From Nymphaea colorata (Eukaryota > Streptophyta > Magnoliopsida > Nymphaeales > Nymphaeaceae), in NCBI RefSeq assembly GCF_008831285.2, contig NW_022204507.1, positions 496,001-560,000 on the forward strand: a DNA stretch of 64,000 nucleotides, read 5' to 3'. A model generated the notes under the pieces. That model worked only from the letters and a program-made list of their open reading frames with translations, had not been told where the DNA came from and ran no database searches. This document shows, one piece after another, positions 24,974 through 36,880 of this stretch. Position 1 is the stretch's first letter, and each line of letters opens with the position of its first letter. The translations under genes were made by a program, and so were the position numbers.

Positions 24974-25970
24974 AAATTGCTAAATCATACTTTCTCCAGT
25001 AAATCTCTTGAGAAGACGACGATGACGTTGATGTTGCTGGAGTTGCCAACAACAAGGTCATGAGGAGGACTGCGACACACTTTACACCTAAGAGAGGAAA
25101 TAAACTCTCTACCCCTTCTTCATATGCTCCCCATCCCTGTTTCCATCACAAAAGCACTCTTTCTCTCCCTCTCATGTGTTTAGTCTAGTATCGATGACAT
25201 GGTGGATGTTCAAAGCTGGTATTATGCCTACGCTGGTGCGCAGTCTCTTGCGGATGCCAAGTACCCCAAAAGTGGGCTAGGGAGCCAGTGGGCCAGGAGG
25301 GCACTTATCATTTTCTTAAAGGCTATCGACCGTGCATGTAACCTGATCTCATGGGTAGTGATTAAAAAATGCAGCTATAAAAGCAAGAAGACTTATGAAG
25401 AAAATATCACTTAAAGGCTATCGACCGTGCATGTAACCTAAACCTCGTCATGTGCTCGACCAAGTTTGAATTGGTTTCAGAATCGGATGATATTAATTTA
25501 AAATTGGGGATTCAAATTTGGTTCAGATTTATAAATTTACAATAACGTAGAATAAAATACTTTATTTAGATTCGGATCTGTAAATTTGGGTTTATATATC
25601 CATTATCTTTTTTGTTTCCGATTGGTATCCAAATTTAATCGGATGCCAATTTTTAATATCGAATTCTGTCTGATTTTTTATTTGGATACAAACTTCTCTT
25701 CTTTTCGTATCTGATTTATTTAAAGAAACTTGATCGGATATTTGATCTGAATCGGATTCACTGACATCTCTAATAACCAGCCTCCCCACGCAAGGCTAAT
25801 AGGACGATGAACCCCACGGGTCTCTGGAGCTTGAGGAATTAAATGCCGACAAGGAAATAGAAAATGGCGACGAGAAATATGGGAGATGAAGATCTCAGAT
25901 GACGTTACAGAGCCATTTGTGACGTGTTATTTCCACTGTCAATTGGCAGCATACATCATCACATCAGATT
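24974..25970. repeat. 1-kb dispersed repeat, copy 1
   Basis: Collinear with 37541-38573 over its full length with moderate divergence. It starts at AAATTGCTAAATCATACTTT and ends at the CATCATCACATCAGATT motif. The interior carries a roughly 300-bp block rich in CGGAT/ATCCG-like words, ending in TGACATCTCTA. This resembles the right end of the MITE at 31769-32204, so an older MITE copy may be embedded. No long frame and no clear terminal repeats are visible. Confidence 0.8.
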
Positions 25971-27777
25971 CTATATCTACGTCATCTTCACTCGAACATG
26001 CGAAATCCTTCTTCGTTCTTATTGCTCGGTCACTCTTCGCGTTCATTCTTCTCCTACTTTGTCAGCTTTAGTTGTTTCTCTTTTTCGGTTCTCATTTTTC
26101 ATTAGATCTTGTTATTCCTGTTTTTGTTATTACATCATTAGAAGGAAAGAAACAAGGGCGGCAAGTGTGATATAGCTCACATCTTTGAAGGTATGCTTCA
26201 TGCAAATTATGTCATATGCCCGCAATGCTGTTCTCATACCTATATATATATTATGGCCCAAGTGAAAGGTAGGCGGTCATGAGTATGTGTCAATCCCTTC
26301 GTCCTGAACCTTGGAGGCAAAGGAAGGAAGAAGCCGTGGCTGCCTGCACCTCTAAGGCCTCGTTACTGAGGCGGCCAGCTTCTTTTAGTTGTTTCTTCAT
26401 CTTATGGTCTGAAGGCAGGGGCAGAGGCAGAGGCAGGTGTAGGACTGTTTCATGCATATTTATATTTATGGAATAATTACATAGTGTTTTGTTTGGTTCA
26501 AAATTCAAAGCATTACTGCCCTTCAGTGAACGAACTTTTGGAAATTAAAGAAAAAAGTTCTTACAACCCAACAGTTTTGCAAATCCTAACAAAAGGCATT
26601 CACAATGGTAGATGCAGCGATGGCTTTTCTAAACAGTGATGAGGAAAAAGAGTAAACATCTTCTCAGTTCATATGTATGTGTACATCTCCTGAGTTTCAT
26701 TTTCTGTTGTTCCCTAGCAGAAGAATTCTTTGGGCGTGCCAATTTGACTGCTCGCGAGCAATTAGCGGCTTTTCATAAAAGATAATAAGATAGCATCTTC
26801 TTGGACGTATCCATGGAGGCAGAGGTAAATCTATGGAGAAGCTTAGTCATCATCAAAGAGGGGCCAGCAAAGTAAAATTTTCATCATTTAACTTCTCACA
26901 CAAGCTTTCCTTTTTCTTTTCTTCTCTTTTGGTAATTCAATAAGAGGTTGAAACCTCACACCCTTTCCCCCATCCCTGTTCAAGGCTGTCGAACGGTTCT
27001 TTTCTTCCCTTTAAAATGAGTAGTTTTTCATCGATTCTTCACCACAAAATGACGACATTCATCGTTAGGGTAGCCATTCTTTTTCTTTCAATTAATTAAA
27101 TATCAAAGAAGGGCAAGAATGGAGCACAAAACACTAAGGTTATTGAACCAAATTACCCAAAATGTCAACCAATAATTGTATTGGGCATGGTGATGTCATT
27201 CATGAAAGAAAAATAAGCCAGTGCAGTCACAGTCTTCCAAATGAAATAGAAATGTATATTGCTTCCTTCTAATTAATGCTTTATTTTTTTTAGTATCGTT
27301 GTTGCCATTTTTTTTAGCTAATTCTCTCCTTTCTTTCAGTCCAGTTGTATAAACAACCACAGAATCACGGTCTTTCAATTGTTAAAGGTTGTTAATGTCA
27401 TGTTGTATTTTGGTTCTAAAATGTTCGTTCTTGCTTGTTTGGTAATTACTTTGTTTAGATGAGTACTATAACCTATTAAAGAAAACAACTGATAAGAAAA
27501 TTATCTTCACCTAATTCATTGTAATTGAAAATATATGAATCCATACTGCCTATATGTGAGTAGAGAGAGAAATAAGGTTTGATGACGTATATATTGAATT
27601 AAATCGGACCATAATACCCAGCCTGCCCGACCTGCCCGTTTTTTTCTTTTTTTTACCAGGCCGGCCCTTAGGTTTGATAGTGGAATAAACTCTACAATAT
27701 ACATTGATTTTCTTTTGGCATATGCAAACCATTCACATTGAAGCCACCCTACACATTTTTAAATTGCAATGTTCTCA
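25971..27777. other. No gene recognised
   Basis: Contains one segment at 26286-26366 shared in inverted form with 60847-60935. Otherwise AT-rich and stop-rich, with no element ends. Confidence 0.45.
26286..26366 (+). repeat. Short dispersed segment shared with 60847-60935
   Basis: Reads GTGTCAATCCCTTCGTC near 26286, then AAGCCGTGGCTGCCTGCACC and TCTAAGGCCTC. The reverse complement of 60847-60935 has GTGTCAACCC, AAGCCGTGGCTCC and GCCTGCACCTCTAAGGCCTC in the same order. In one frame it reads QRKEEAVAACTSKA, so it may derive from a coding fragment. Confidence 0.55.
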
Positions 27778-27816
27778 GGGAGAGAGAGAGAGTGAGAGAG
27801 AGAGAGAGAGAGAGAG
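27778..27816. repeat. (GA)n microsatellite
   Basis: GA units with one GTGA interruption, read directly. Confidence 0.9.
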
Positions 27817-28061
27817 CCCTGGTCTGCCGAAGCCAAATCGAGCTATAAACGAACAAAAAGGAGAAAACTGGAAAATCATTGGAATTTGGGAAATAGTTGG
27901 CAAATACAGGGCATCTAACTCGTTAATTATATGTCGGTTGATATCAACTAATTTGAAACTGAATTTTTTGTTGTTTTTTTTTTCTACTTGTAGATAAAAG
28001 TTACATAGAAAATATAAATTAATCAAGATCAGAATATGCCTAACGACAGGTTGTGAGCCAA

Positions 28062-28126
28062 ACAGAAAAATATATACCATGTTTGAAAAATATATACCAT
28101 GTTTGAAAAATATATACCAAGTTTGA
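28062..28126. repeat. 20-bp tandem repeat, three units
   Basis: The unit AAAAATATATACCATGTTTG occurs twice exactly and a third time with one change (CAAG for CATG). Confidence 0.95.
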
Positions 28127-28317
28127 AAACCCAGAAAACCAGCTATGCTTCATGTCTATATTTGTTTCAACATGCGTGATGGTCGATCGAGCAGAAAATT
28201 TCATACGATCCTCCCCAATTTTTTGAAAAAAATATGATAACAGATATTAAGAGAAACCAATTTTCTAAGCTTTTAACTAACTAATATTTCATTTGTGTTT
28301 TTTGTAAAAAAATCAAC

Positions 28318-28372
28318 GATATCTCCCCCCCTCTCTCTCTCCCCCCCTCTCTCTCGCAGCCCCCCCCCCCCC
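28318..28372. repeat. CT/C-rich low-complexity tract
   Basis: Alternating CCCCCC and CTCTCT runs ending in 14 consecutive C bases. Confidence 0.9.
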
Positions 28373-28920
28373 AACAAAAGAAAATAATAGATAAAATTCA
28401 ATTATTTTCTGTTTGTTCATTGGTACACTGTTTGGGACGTCCACTATACATGAGCATCCACAAAACAGATTAATTGGCACCATTTTGGGGATTTTGTTCA
28501 GTCTTGTTAGCAACCGACACACATCACTTTTATTAATGACTTTTCAAAATATTTTTGTAAAAAACTTAATAGCTTCAATATTAATTAATTTTGAATAATT
28601 TACTGTGGAAATTCAATATCCTCCTATGTGTTAATTTCCAATCCTGATACCAATTAACTAAGCTAAACATGCCAAATTGTTTCGTTCTGACAACAAAGAA
28701 TAGATGCTTCCATATTTATTCAGAAATTAGTATATAGCTTTTATTGTTCCTTTAAGAACCAAATTAATTATATATCTTCAGGGAGTTCTAGACTTAAATA
28801 ATGCTCTTTTAATATTATGGCAACATATTAAGTTAAAACTAGCTAAGTGATTTACAGGTTCTTACGTAACAGATTATGTGCTTTTCACAAGGATAAACAA
28901 TAGGAATATTTGCAATTATT

Positions 28921-29514
28921 TGCTGCATTAAGAATAAAATTCACATGAAATGGAGGCACTTTGGGCGTTACTCCCTTCCACTGTAAAACATGGGGAAACA
29001 AATGGAGGCTCCCGAAATGATAAAGGTAGGGGCGTACCTTGAGCAAGCTGTTACTGCAACCAGATCCCAAAGGGAGGCACTAATTGGGACTTGTTATATA
29101 TGCATTGTTTTAATATATTTTAATATAATGTCTAGGAAGAAGAACTTAAATTAATTCACACATTATTGCACTGCAAACTACTCCATACATTAGATGGTCC
29201 GAGTAAATGACATGTCTATGATAAACCACAAAATAAGTAACCAACACATAGAGAGTTCAAAATTTTGAGACCAACTTTGTAAACTTAATTGATTTCCTCC
29301 ATTCCTACCCACTTAGTATTACCTTTTAGTACTGCTTCATCATTTGAACCACTCAGATCCACATTTTACCGGTAACTCAATCATTTTCTAGTGCACTATT
29401 CTCATTTAAAACATCTCATATTTCATCCTTTAATTTTATTGATTTTTTCGAAGTCAATTAATTGCAAAACGTTGCATTCTTGGATACATGTTCTATACGA
29501 ACACCACATTCTTG
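28921..29514. repeat. 0.6-kb dispersed repeat, copy 1
   Basis: Collinear with 50202-50898. It begins at GCTGCATTAAGAATAAAATT, and both copies diverge after the CACATTCTTG/CACGTTCTTG motif. This copy ends just before the LTR at 29521, so the copia element may have inserted at or near its end. The other copy has an extra segment near 50395-50545. Its nature is unknown. Confidence 0.8.
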
Positions 29515-29520
29515 GATATA

Positions 29521-29670
29521 TGTTACAACACAATCACATCTTCAACCTTCTAGAAACTTCCACATGTGTGACAAGGAACACCATGATTCAATTTTACAGT
29601 TTTACAATGGGCGTAAAGAAAACAGAGTTAATAACACGGCTTTAACAATTAGTTTTCATTTTTCATAACA
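29521..29670 (-). mobile_element. 150-bp copia LTR (3' LTR of the minus-strand element)
   Basis: On the minus strand it starts TGTTA and ends TAACA, a normal inverted LTR terminus. It is preceded in the element sense by the purine tract GAAGGAGGGG (plus-strand 29671-29680). A second 150-bp copy lies at 37327-37476, with the same termini and about 85 percent identity by eye. Confidence 0.75.
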
Positions 29671-31366
29671 CCCCTCCTTCAAACTGGTGAATGAGGTCTC
29701 CAAAACCCAGTTTGAACTTTTAAAATTTGACTTGATCTTTGACAAGGGACTTGGTTAATAGATCAGCCAAATGTAAGTACGATGGAACATAGCTTGTGAC
29801 AATTGTTCCGTTTTTTGCTTGCTCACGCACTAGAAGACAGTCGATCTCCCCATGCTTGGTGCTTTCATGTAAAATTGAGCTCACTGCCACTTGTAATGCT
29901 GATCTCATCACAAAGAAGCTTCGCTGGTGAAGGAGGAGGCACTTGGAGGTCTTTTAGAAGACATCTTATCCATATAAGTTCTCAGCAGTAGTTACGCAAT
30001 ATTTTTATTCCGGCTGAGAAGTGAGATACTATGCTCAGTTTTTATGTTTTTCAGAAGATTAGACATTCTCCTAATTAAACATAGTAACCAGAGATTGATT
30101 TTTTGGAGTCTTTGCAAGCTCCGTAGTTGGCATCAAAATACACGGTAAGCTTGAAATTGTCATGTACTTGAAGAAAATTTCCATGACTGCGTGAAGTTTG
30201 AGATAGCATAATACTTTTATAGCAGAATTGTAGTGAGTAGTCGGTTTCTGCATATGGTGGCTAGGAAAGTAAATAGCAAAAACTATTTCTGGCCTGGTTA
30301 TAGTCAGATATATAAGATGCCCCACAAGTCTTTGAAACAGTGAAAGATTTTTTAAATCTTATCCATCATTGGCAGCAAGGGTTTGACAAGGTACCATGCG
30401 ATCCTCAGATGGCTTGGCATTGAGAAGGCTTAATTCATCAATAATGCCACAAAAATACATGCGCCGTGACGAAAATATTCATTTCTTCCCTTTGCTAAGC
30501 TCTAGGCGAAGGAAATATTTTAAGTTGCCCATCTTTCATGCAAAATCTTTTGCCAAGATACATTTGAAGTTTTCTAGGTGTTCCATATCATTTCCTGCAA
30601 CAATGAGAGCATTGATGTACACCAAAATTACCATGAACACCCTTTCTCTTTGATATGCACACAGTGTGTAATCACACTTGGATTGCATAAAACCGTAGCT
30701 CACCACTTCTGACAAGAACTTCAAGAACCTGTTTTGAGGAGCATGTTTCAGCCCAGAGATAAACTTGATTAGCTTGCACAATTTTGCTTCTCCTTTTTCA
30801 CAATAACTAGGAGGCAATGCCATGTAGATTTCTTCATTCAATATCCCGTTTAGAAAGAAGTTATACACATCCATTTGTTGTGGCACCCAATTTCGTTTTG
30901 CAGCTATTGCAATCAAACAACAAATAATAAAAAGTTTGGTGGCAGCAGCATAGGTCTCATGCAAATCCAAGCCTTCCACTTGTTCATACCCTTTGGCCAC
31001 TAATATGGCTTTGAACCTTTCTATTTCACCATTCGCCTTATACTTGATCCGATAAACTCACTTGCAGCTGATGGGTTTGGCATTATTTGAAGGGGAGACT
31101 AGAGTCCAAGTATTGTTTGATTCCACTGCTATAATTTCTTCTTGCATGTCTCTTTTCCAATTTGTATGTTGCTCTGCCTGACTAAAGCATGAAGGTTTGG
31201 TTTGAGAAAAGATATTCAACAGGAAGCTTTTAAGAGCAGCTGAATAATGGGAAAAATACAACTTATGACAAATGATACCTTGTGGAAGCCCTTTTCTAGG
31301 GAAGTATTTGTTTCAACCTCATCACTTGATTCTAAAACAATTTCAGGTGGTTGTTCAATGTTTGTA

Positions 31367-31676
31367 CAATCAGTAGTCATGACATCATCTTGGCTTTCAG
31401 TCAGTCGACAAGAACAAGGGCCTTGTTCACTTGAATTTCTATCTCAAGTGTATGATTGTCATCAAATGTGAGAGGAATAACTTGAAAATGTGGGACTTTG
31501 CTCCGATACTTTGAGAATTTGAAGGGAAATTCAGTTTGATTGAAGACCATATCCCTACAATCAGTAGTCATGACATCATCTTGGCTTTCAGTCAAGTGAC
31601 AAGAACAAGGGCCTCGCTAAATTGAATTTCTGCTCTCAAGTGTATGATTGTCATCATTGAAGACCATATCCCTGCA
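31367..31676. repeat. 190-bp tandem duplication inside copia element 1
   Basis: The segment starting ACAATCAGTAGTCATGACAT at 31367 restarts at 31557. The second copy lacks about 77 bp of the first but keeps both ends (GACCATATCCCT). It lies in the degenerate spacer between integrase and reverse transcriptase. Confidence 0.85.
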
Positions 31677-31768
31677 AACGATTTTTTTTTTGGTTTCCAA
31701 ATCAAGCAGATTGTAGCCTTTTTGTTCAATAGGATACCCAATGAACACACCTTGCTGAACCTTGTGAC

Positions 31769-32204
31769 TAGGGATGTCAATGGATCGAATTCGGATCCAA
31801 TATATCCTTAATCATGTCAGCTTTTTCGGATATTCAAATATTCAGATTCGAATTCGAATAAAGAAAAGTCATATCTGATCCCAAAATCCAAATTTACGAT
31901 CTGAATCTGATTTTTATATTTATATCTGAATCCAAATTTTGAACCAGATTTTGCTAATTTTCAAAATTTAATAGCAGTAGATATAGGATATTTGTCTTAA
32001 AATGAATCTGATCCGAATTTGTATCCGAATTTGATCGGATATTAATGTGTATCTGAATCTGAAAATCGTATATGATTGGATGTCATTTATTAAATCCGAA
32101 TCCAATCTGATTTCCTAATTGGATATTAATTTTTTTCCATATCCTATTTTTTTGGATCGGATTGGTCAGATATCCATTTCAAATCAGATATATTGACATC
32201 CCTA
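31769..32204. mobile_element. hAT-type MITE, 436 bp
   Basis: Perfect 13-bp terminal inverted repeats (TAGGGATGTCAAT at 31769 and ATTGACATCCCTA at 32192-32204) enclose AT-rich, non-coding sequence dense in ATCCGAAT-like words. It is flanked by 8-bp direct repeats, CTTGTGAC (31761-31768) and CATGTGAC (32205-32212), with one mismatch. An 8-bp target duplication with a TAGGG-type end is the hAT superfamily signature. It sits inside the copia integrase/RT spacer and is therefore younger than that element. There is no transposase, so it is non-autonomous. Confidence 0.88.
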
Positions 32205-34189
32205 CATGTGACCGAATTTTCCATGTGGTTTGAGGTTGGTAGAAAAATACAAACTACCAAACACGCATATATGCTTGTAAGGTGGGTTTCTTTTAAATAA
32301 TTTTTCAAAGGGAGATTCATTGTCTAGTTCTTTTTTTTGGGATGGGGTCCTATTTGTTAAATATGTGGCTGTTAATACACGTAAGTCCCAACATTTTAAG
32401 GGTAGACCTGACTGAAAATTGAGAGCATACACCACAATCAAGATGTTCTGATGCTTTCTCCCAACTATGCCATTTTGTTGAGGCATGTAGGGGCATGAAT
32501 GTTGATGCAGGATGTCTCTATCACGAAAAAAAAAATTGTCATTTGAGAAGAACTCGGTTCCACTATCTATCCTAATTTTAGCACATCTGTTTTGAATTGT
32601 TTCAGTCATGTTAATGAAATGTTTAAGCAAATCACCTACTTCACGTTTATACTTCAATAGGTAAACCCACATGGCTCTTGAAAAATCATCCATAATAGAC
32701 AAAAAGTAATGTGCTTGAGTATGCGATGCTTGGGAAACATCACAATGTAGCAAATCAAAAGCTTTAGCAAAACAAGATTCACTTAATTTGAACATCAATC
32801 TATATTGTTTAGCAACACTACATACTTCACAGAAATTATTTGACAACTTAATGATAGAGTCATGCTTTCAGAGCATTTGATTCTTTGAGTAGGATGGTTG
32901 GCCAAGTCTCATATGCCAAACATCGAAATCTGATTGAGTGGGTTTCGTGAACAAGCAGTGTACAGTTGTAAGAGGTGACTTGAAAATGAAGAATTCCCCT
33001 GATGAATCACCCAGCTCAGTCCTCGTCATGGAGATCAGGTCCTGCACAAAGCACCTAGTAGTGGGGAAAATCAAATGACATTTGGTTTTCTGAATAAATC
33101 TGCTCACAGACAATATGTTGTAAGCAAACTTTGGAAGATAATACACTGTTTGAAGAAAAATGGAAGGTGATAGAACAGCTTTACTGACACGTGTTCTGTT
33201 GTCTGAACTCTAATTGAAAATGGAACAGCTAATTTTGTGTCATCTAGCAATGATTTATGGCAGCATGACATGTGGTGACTACCACCAATATCTATTACCC
33301 AGGTGTCCAGTTTGAAGAATGACATAGTCAGAAAGTTTATTTGGGTTACTGATCGATTTTTGAGGAGTTGTTTGAATTGAATATATTCATCTTGAGTTAG
33401 AATTGGAGCAGTGTCCTTGCTGAACTATTTTCCATGTGTGGTGGAGATTAAGACATTGGAACCAGTTTTCCCTCCAACAGAGGCCATGATAATAGCCCCC
33501 TTGTCTTCCTCTGTTTTCCACCTATAAAGTTTGGAGGGTAACCATTTAATTTAAAGCATCGTTCCTTTGATGTCCTGAAATCTTGCACTAATTGCAGAAG
33601 TATTGTGGGTGCTTGTTTTGTTGGTTTTCAAACACATTCAAATTTGCACTTGCTGAGAGACCAACATAATCAACAGCACTAGTTTGAAGACGAGCTTCTC
33701 CTCTTGAAGGACCAGTGCATGTCGTTTGTAGAGAAGGCAAGGGTTTCATAAGTAGAATTTGCCTTCTCATAGCAATGAATGAATCATTCAATCTCATAAG
33801 AAATTCAATCACTCTCTCTTCTTGTTGCTTTTTAGCAACCACTTTCAGGGCATTGCAAGAGCATTCCGAAAGAGCATCATAGGATGAAAGCTTATCCCAA
33901 TATTGTAAAATAAAGAGCAACAGATATATTTTCTTGATTCAAACGACTAATGGAGGACTTGAGTTGGTATTTATGAGGGGTTGTGCTTTCAGCGAATCGG
34001 TCCTTTAAGTGTGCCCACACTTCAATAGTTGTGGTGGTGTAGATGATATTGCTTGATAATTCTTTTGAGATGGAGTTAAGAATCCATGAAAGTCCATGTG
34101 ATTGCAAATGCCTCCACATCATGATCTCAGGAGCTGCAACGCTGGGTTTGGGAAGACTACCATCAACAAAGGTCAAGTTGTATTTTCTA

Positions 34190-34430
34190 TTGATCTTACA
34201 CACTTATATACAAAAGAAAAAGTAGTACATGGTTTTTAGTTTCAAGGACATTTGGCTGGCTCATCATATTCCATAATATTTGGCTGGCTCATCTTATCCC
34301 ATGACATTTGGCTGGCTCATCTTATCCCATGACATTCGGCCGACTCATCTTAACAGCTTCACTAACCAACTCAAAATCTTATTCTTAAGATGTCAGATAA
34401 GAAGATAAGAAGCGAATCTTAATTTTAACA
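34190..34430 (-). mobile_element. LTR of copia element 2 (3' LTR)
   Basis: In the minus sense it starts TGTTAAAATT immediately after a purine tract GAGGGGGGAG (plus 34431-34440). It contains a 28-bp tandem repeat and a TATATAAG promoter-like box near 34203-34210. It runs directly into the truncated gag of element 1. Related sequence occurs at 37190-37262. Confidence 0.7.
34250..34353. repeat. 28-bp tandem repeat within an LTR (about 3.7 units)
   Basis: Units start at 34250, 34278, 34306 and 34334 with consensus core ATTTGGCTGGCTCATCTTAT. A related unit occurs at about 37219-37260, supporting a shared LTR origin. Confidence 0.9.
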
Positions 34431-36880
34431 CTCCCCCCTCAAACTAAGTGTAGAAATTTCTTATGTTCAGTTTGGATAGAAGATGATTAAATGGTTCCTT
34501 GCATAAGGCCGTAGTGAATAAGTCTGCCAGCTGATCTTTGCTCTTAATGTAACTGGTTCACACTATACCTTGATTTATCTTTTCTCATTCAACATGACAG
34601 TCTAAATCCATATGTTGGGTATGCTCATGAAAAACTAGATTGGCTGCAATATGCATGGCAGCCTGATTGTTGTAGTATAGATTTGTCGGTTGTAGATGTC
34701 TCACACCTAGATCCGACAACAAGAATTTTAACCTTTGCCAACGCCTTGTATTCTGCTTCCACAAGAATTTTAACTAGTTATGGACCTTCGCGTTTCTTGA
34801 CACGCCACCCAATCATAATCACAAAACACACTCATTTGAAGATTGGTTTGTTTGCTTAGGAGAATACCTTCTTCGAGACCGTGCTTTCATTCCACTAGAA
34901 ATTCCATTGGCTTGGCACCCGTTATACTTGTTTCGCTTATAATCTTGAGAGCATACGTTTGCTGCAAAACATAAATTCCTGCACTTGAACAAGCAATTTC
35001 TAAACCCAAAAAATATTTAAGAGTGCAGGCGTGTCTTGTATCACTCAATAGTACCATCTGATCGGAACTTGATTTTGTAAACTCACTTGCAACCGATGGG
35101 CTTAACTCCTTCTGGAAAGTGGTCATTGCCCAAGTGTTGTTTTCCTTTAGTGCACTAGTTTCTATGTTCATTGTGTCTCGCCACTCCCTATGTCCAACTG
35201 CCACTGCAAACGTTTTTAGGAGAGAAACTAGAAAGTGAAGTAAAGTTAAAAAGTGGGGTACCTTGTGCCTTTCATTGCATTGAATGTCAAGTTACCATTG
35301 GTCGAGCGAGCCGAAATAAGAGAGCAATAGAAATCCCACATTCAAATCCTGCAAGACACAATGAGTAGGGAAGAAGTTACGGAAAAGTTTAGTGCCTTGG
35401 TCAATTGACTAACAGAGAGTAGGTTCAATTTGAAAGAGAGAATATACAAGGAATTTTCAAGAGTGAATGGTGGTAGTTTAACATCATTGGTTTGATGGAC
35501 TGTTATTGTATGTCCATTAGGTAGGTTTATAGGTACTTGGCAATTGGTTGGTTTTTGAAGTAGAGAGCTATCGGCACAAATGCACCGACTTGACCCAAAA
35601 TCGATAATCCAAGGAAGATGGGAGACACTAGATGAAGATATATTACCTGTGAAATTGATAGAGGCAGACGGAGTTCTAGCAAGTGATAAGAGTTTATGAT
35701 AATCATACATGGTGGTTGAAGGTACAACTTCCTTGGAAGTTTGACCATTGCTGCAAAGAAACTAGTACCATCAGTTGCATGGAGGTCCACCGGCCTTTGA
35801 TTATGAATTGTAGCTGCAGCTAGTGGTGGCCAAAAGTTGGGATCATGGAATCGATGTCCTCGAGGATAGCCATTAAACTTGAAACATTTATCTTTCACAT
35901 GACCTGTGCTATGACAATAGCTATAGTTTGGTCGACTTTGACATCCTTCTTTATTGCATTCAAAGTTGAAACTTTGTTCAAGTGATGCTGCTTTGGGAAT
36001 ATGATTGTGTGGTATTGCCAAGGTGGTGTGAGAGGCTGACGGTGTGAATCTTGCTTCATGCTGCTGTTCCTCCTGCAAAACTAGAGCAGATAATTTGTTT
36101 AATATGGATAAGGGATCAAGCAATAAAATCTGTCCTCTAACGAGCACAGGCACGGATTGTAGTAATTTAATTCTTCCCAAAGCACTTTGATTTTTATATA
36201 ATATGTTTTTATAATATGTAGTAACAGACATGGACAGTTGCTGTAATCAATGTATTGAACTGTGTAGCTGAAAGACTCTTGGTGCAAGACTCTGAGTACA
36301 TCTTTCTTTTAACTCCTCCCATATTACTTGATCTGAGGTAGCATAAGCGATGCTATCATGAATCTCCTTACTAATTGAATTACGAATCCATGCTAGAACC
36401 AGATTGTTACATCATACCCACAACATAGATTATGCTCATCCTCTTTAGGCTCTTTGATAGTCCCATCTATGAATCCTAACTTGTTTTTGGCTGATAGAGC
36501 CACAGTCATAACTCTGCTGCAGATTGCATAGTTATCATCGATAAGTCGTTGAGATACTAACCCACTTTCGAAATTATCCGAATGATGCAAATAGAAGAGA
36601 TCAGATATCACTTGGGAACTTTCATGGCCATTGATATTTCCCGACTCATTGTTCTTTCCCAACTTCCCATGCAAGGAGAAGAAAAAACACCACAGGGAAG
36701 ATGGTGGAAATATGGATTTTTGGCTGGCTCTGATCACGTCGCCAGTCGAGCAGGAGTCACCATGGCCTGATGATGCTGTTTGAGCCTTTTGGGGCCCAAC
36801 GTAAGTCGACACTGGTGGCGGCAAGTGAAGAAATAGAGGGCACCAGAAAACTTGAAACAAAGAGAGGGGCGGCCACGAAT
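34431..36880 (-). mobile_element. Decayed, deleted Ty1/copia element 2 (minus strand)
   Basis: The gag start region at 36393-36700 reads ALSAKNKLGFIDGTIKEP. A gag C-terminal segment with zinc-knuckle remnant lies near 35850-35950 (GHVKDKCFKFNGYPRGH, first Cys lost). The protease-like segment at 35340-35640 has WIIDFGSSRC, where the catalytic DSG has become DFG. Only a small RT piece follows (34887-35204, with RHACTLKYFLGLEIA). A frame-broken RNase H end lies at 34440-34800. The integrase and most of RT are missing, so there is a large internal deletion. It follows the LTR at 34190-34430, and its polypurine tract is intact. Confidence 0.85.

Larger units (their letters stand above)
29671..34203 (-). 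mobile_element. Decayed Ty1/copia element 1 (gag-pol remnants, minus strand)
   Basis: Copia domains follow in the proper order from high to low coordinates. Gag is 33588-34203 (LTFVDGSLPKPSVAAPEIMM and ISRLNQENISVAL). The protease-like segment is near 33250-33325 (WVIDIGGSHHMS; the usual DSG is altered). The GAG-pre-integrase segment is 32868-33146 (WHMRLGQPS). The integrase core is 32205-32846 (IMDDFSRAMWVYLLK, then IDSGTEFFSN and PYMPQQNGIVGRKH). Reverse transcriptase is 30536-31261 (MDVYNFFLNG; catalytic YVDD reads YINA). The RNase H end is 29720-30325 (ESTKHGEIDCLLVRE, LADLLTKSL). The frame is broken many times, and a MITE interrupts it at 31769-32204. Its own 5' LTR is not next to the gag: element 2's LTR sequence abuts it near 34195. 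It cannot move on its own. Confidence 0.9.
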
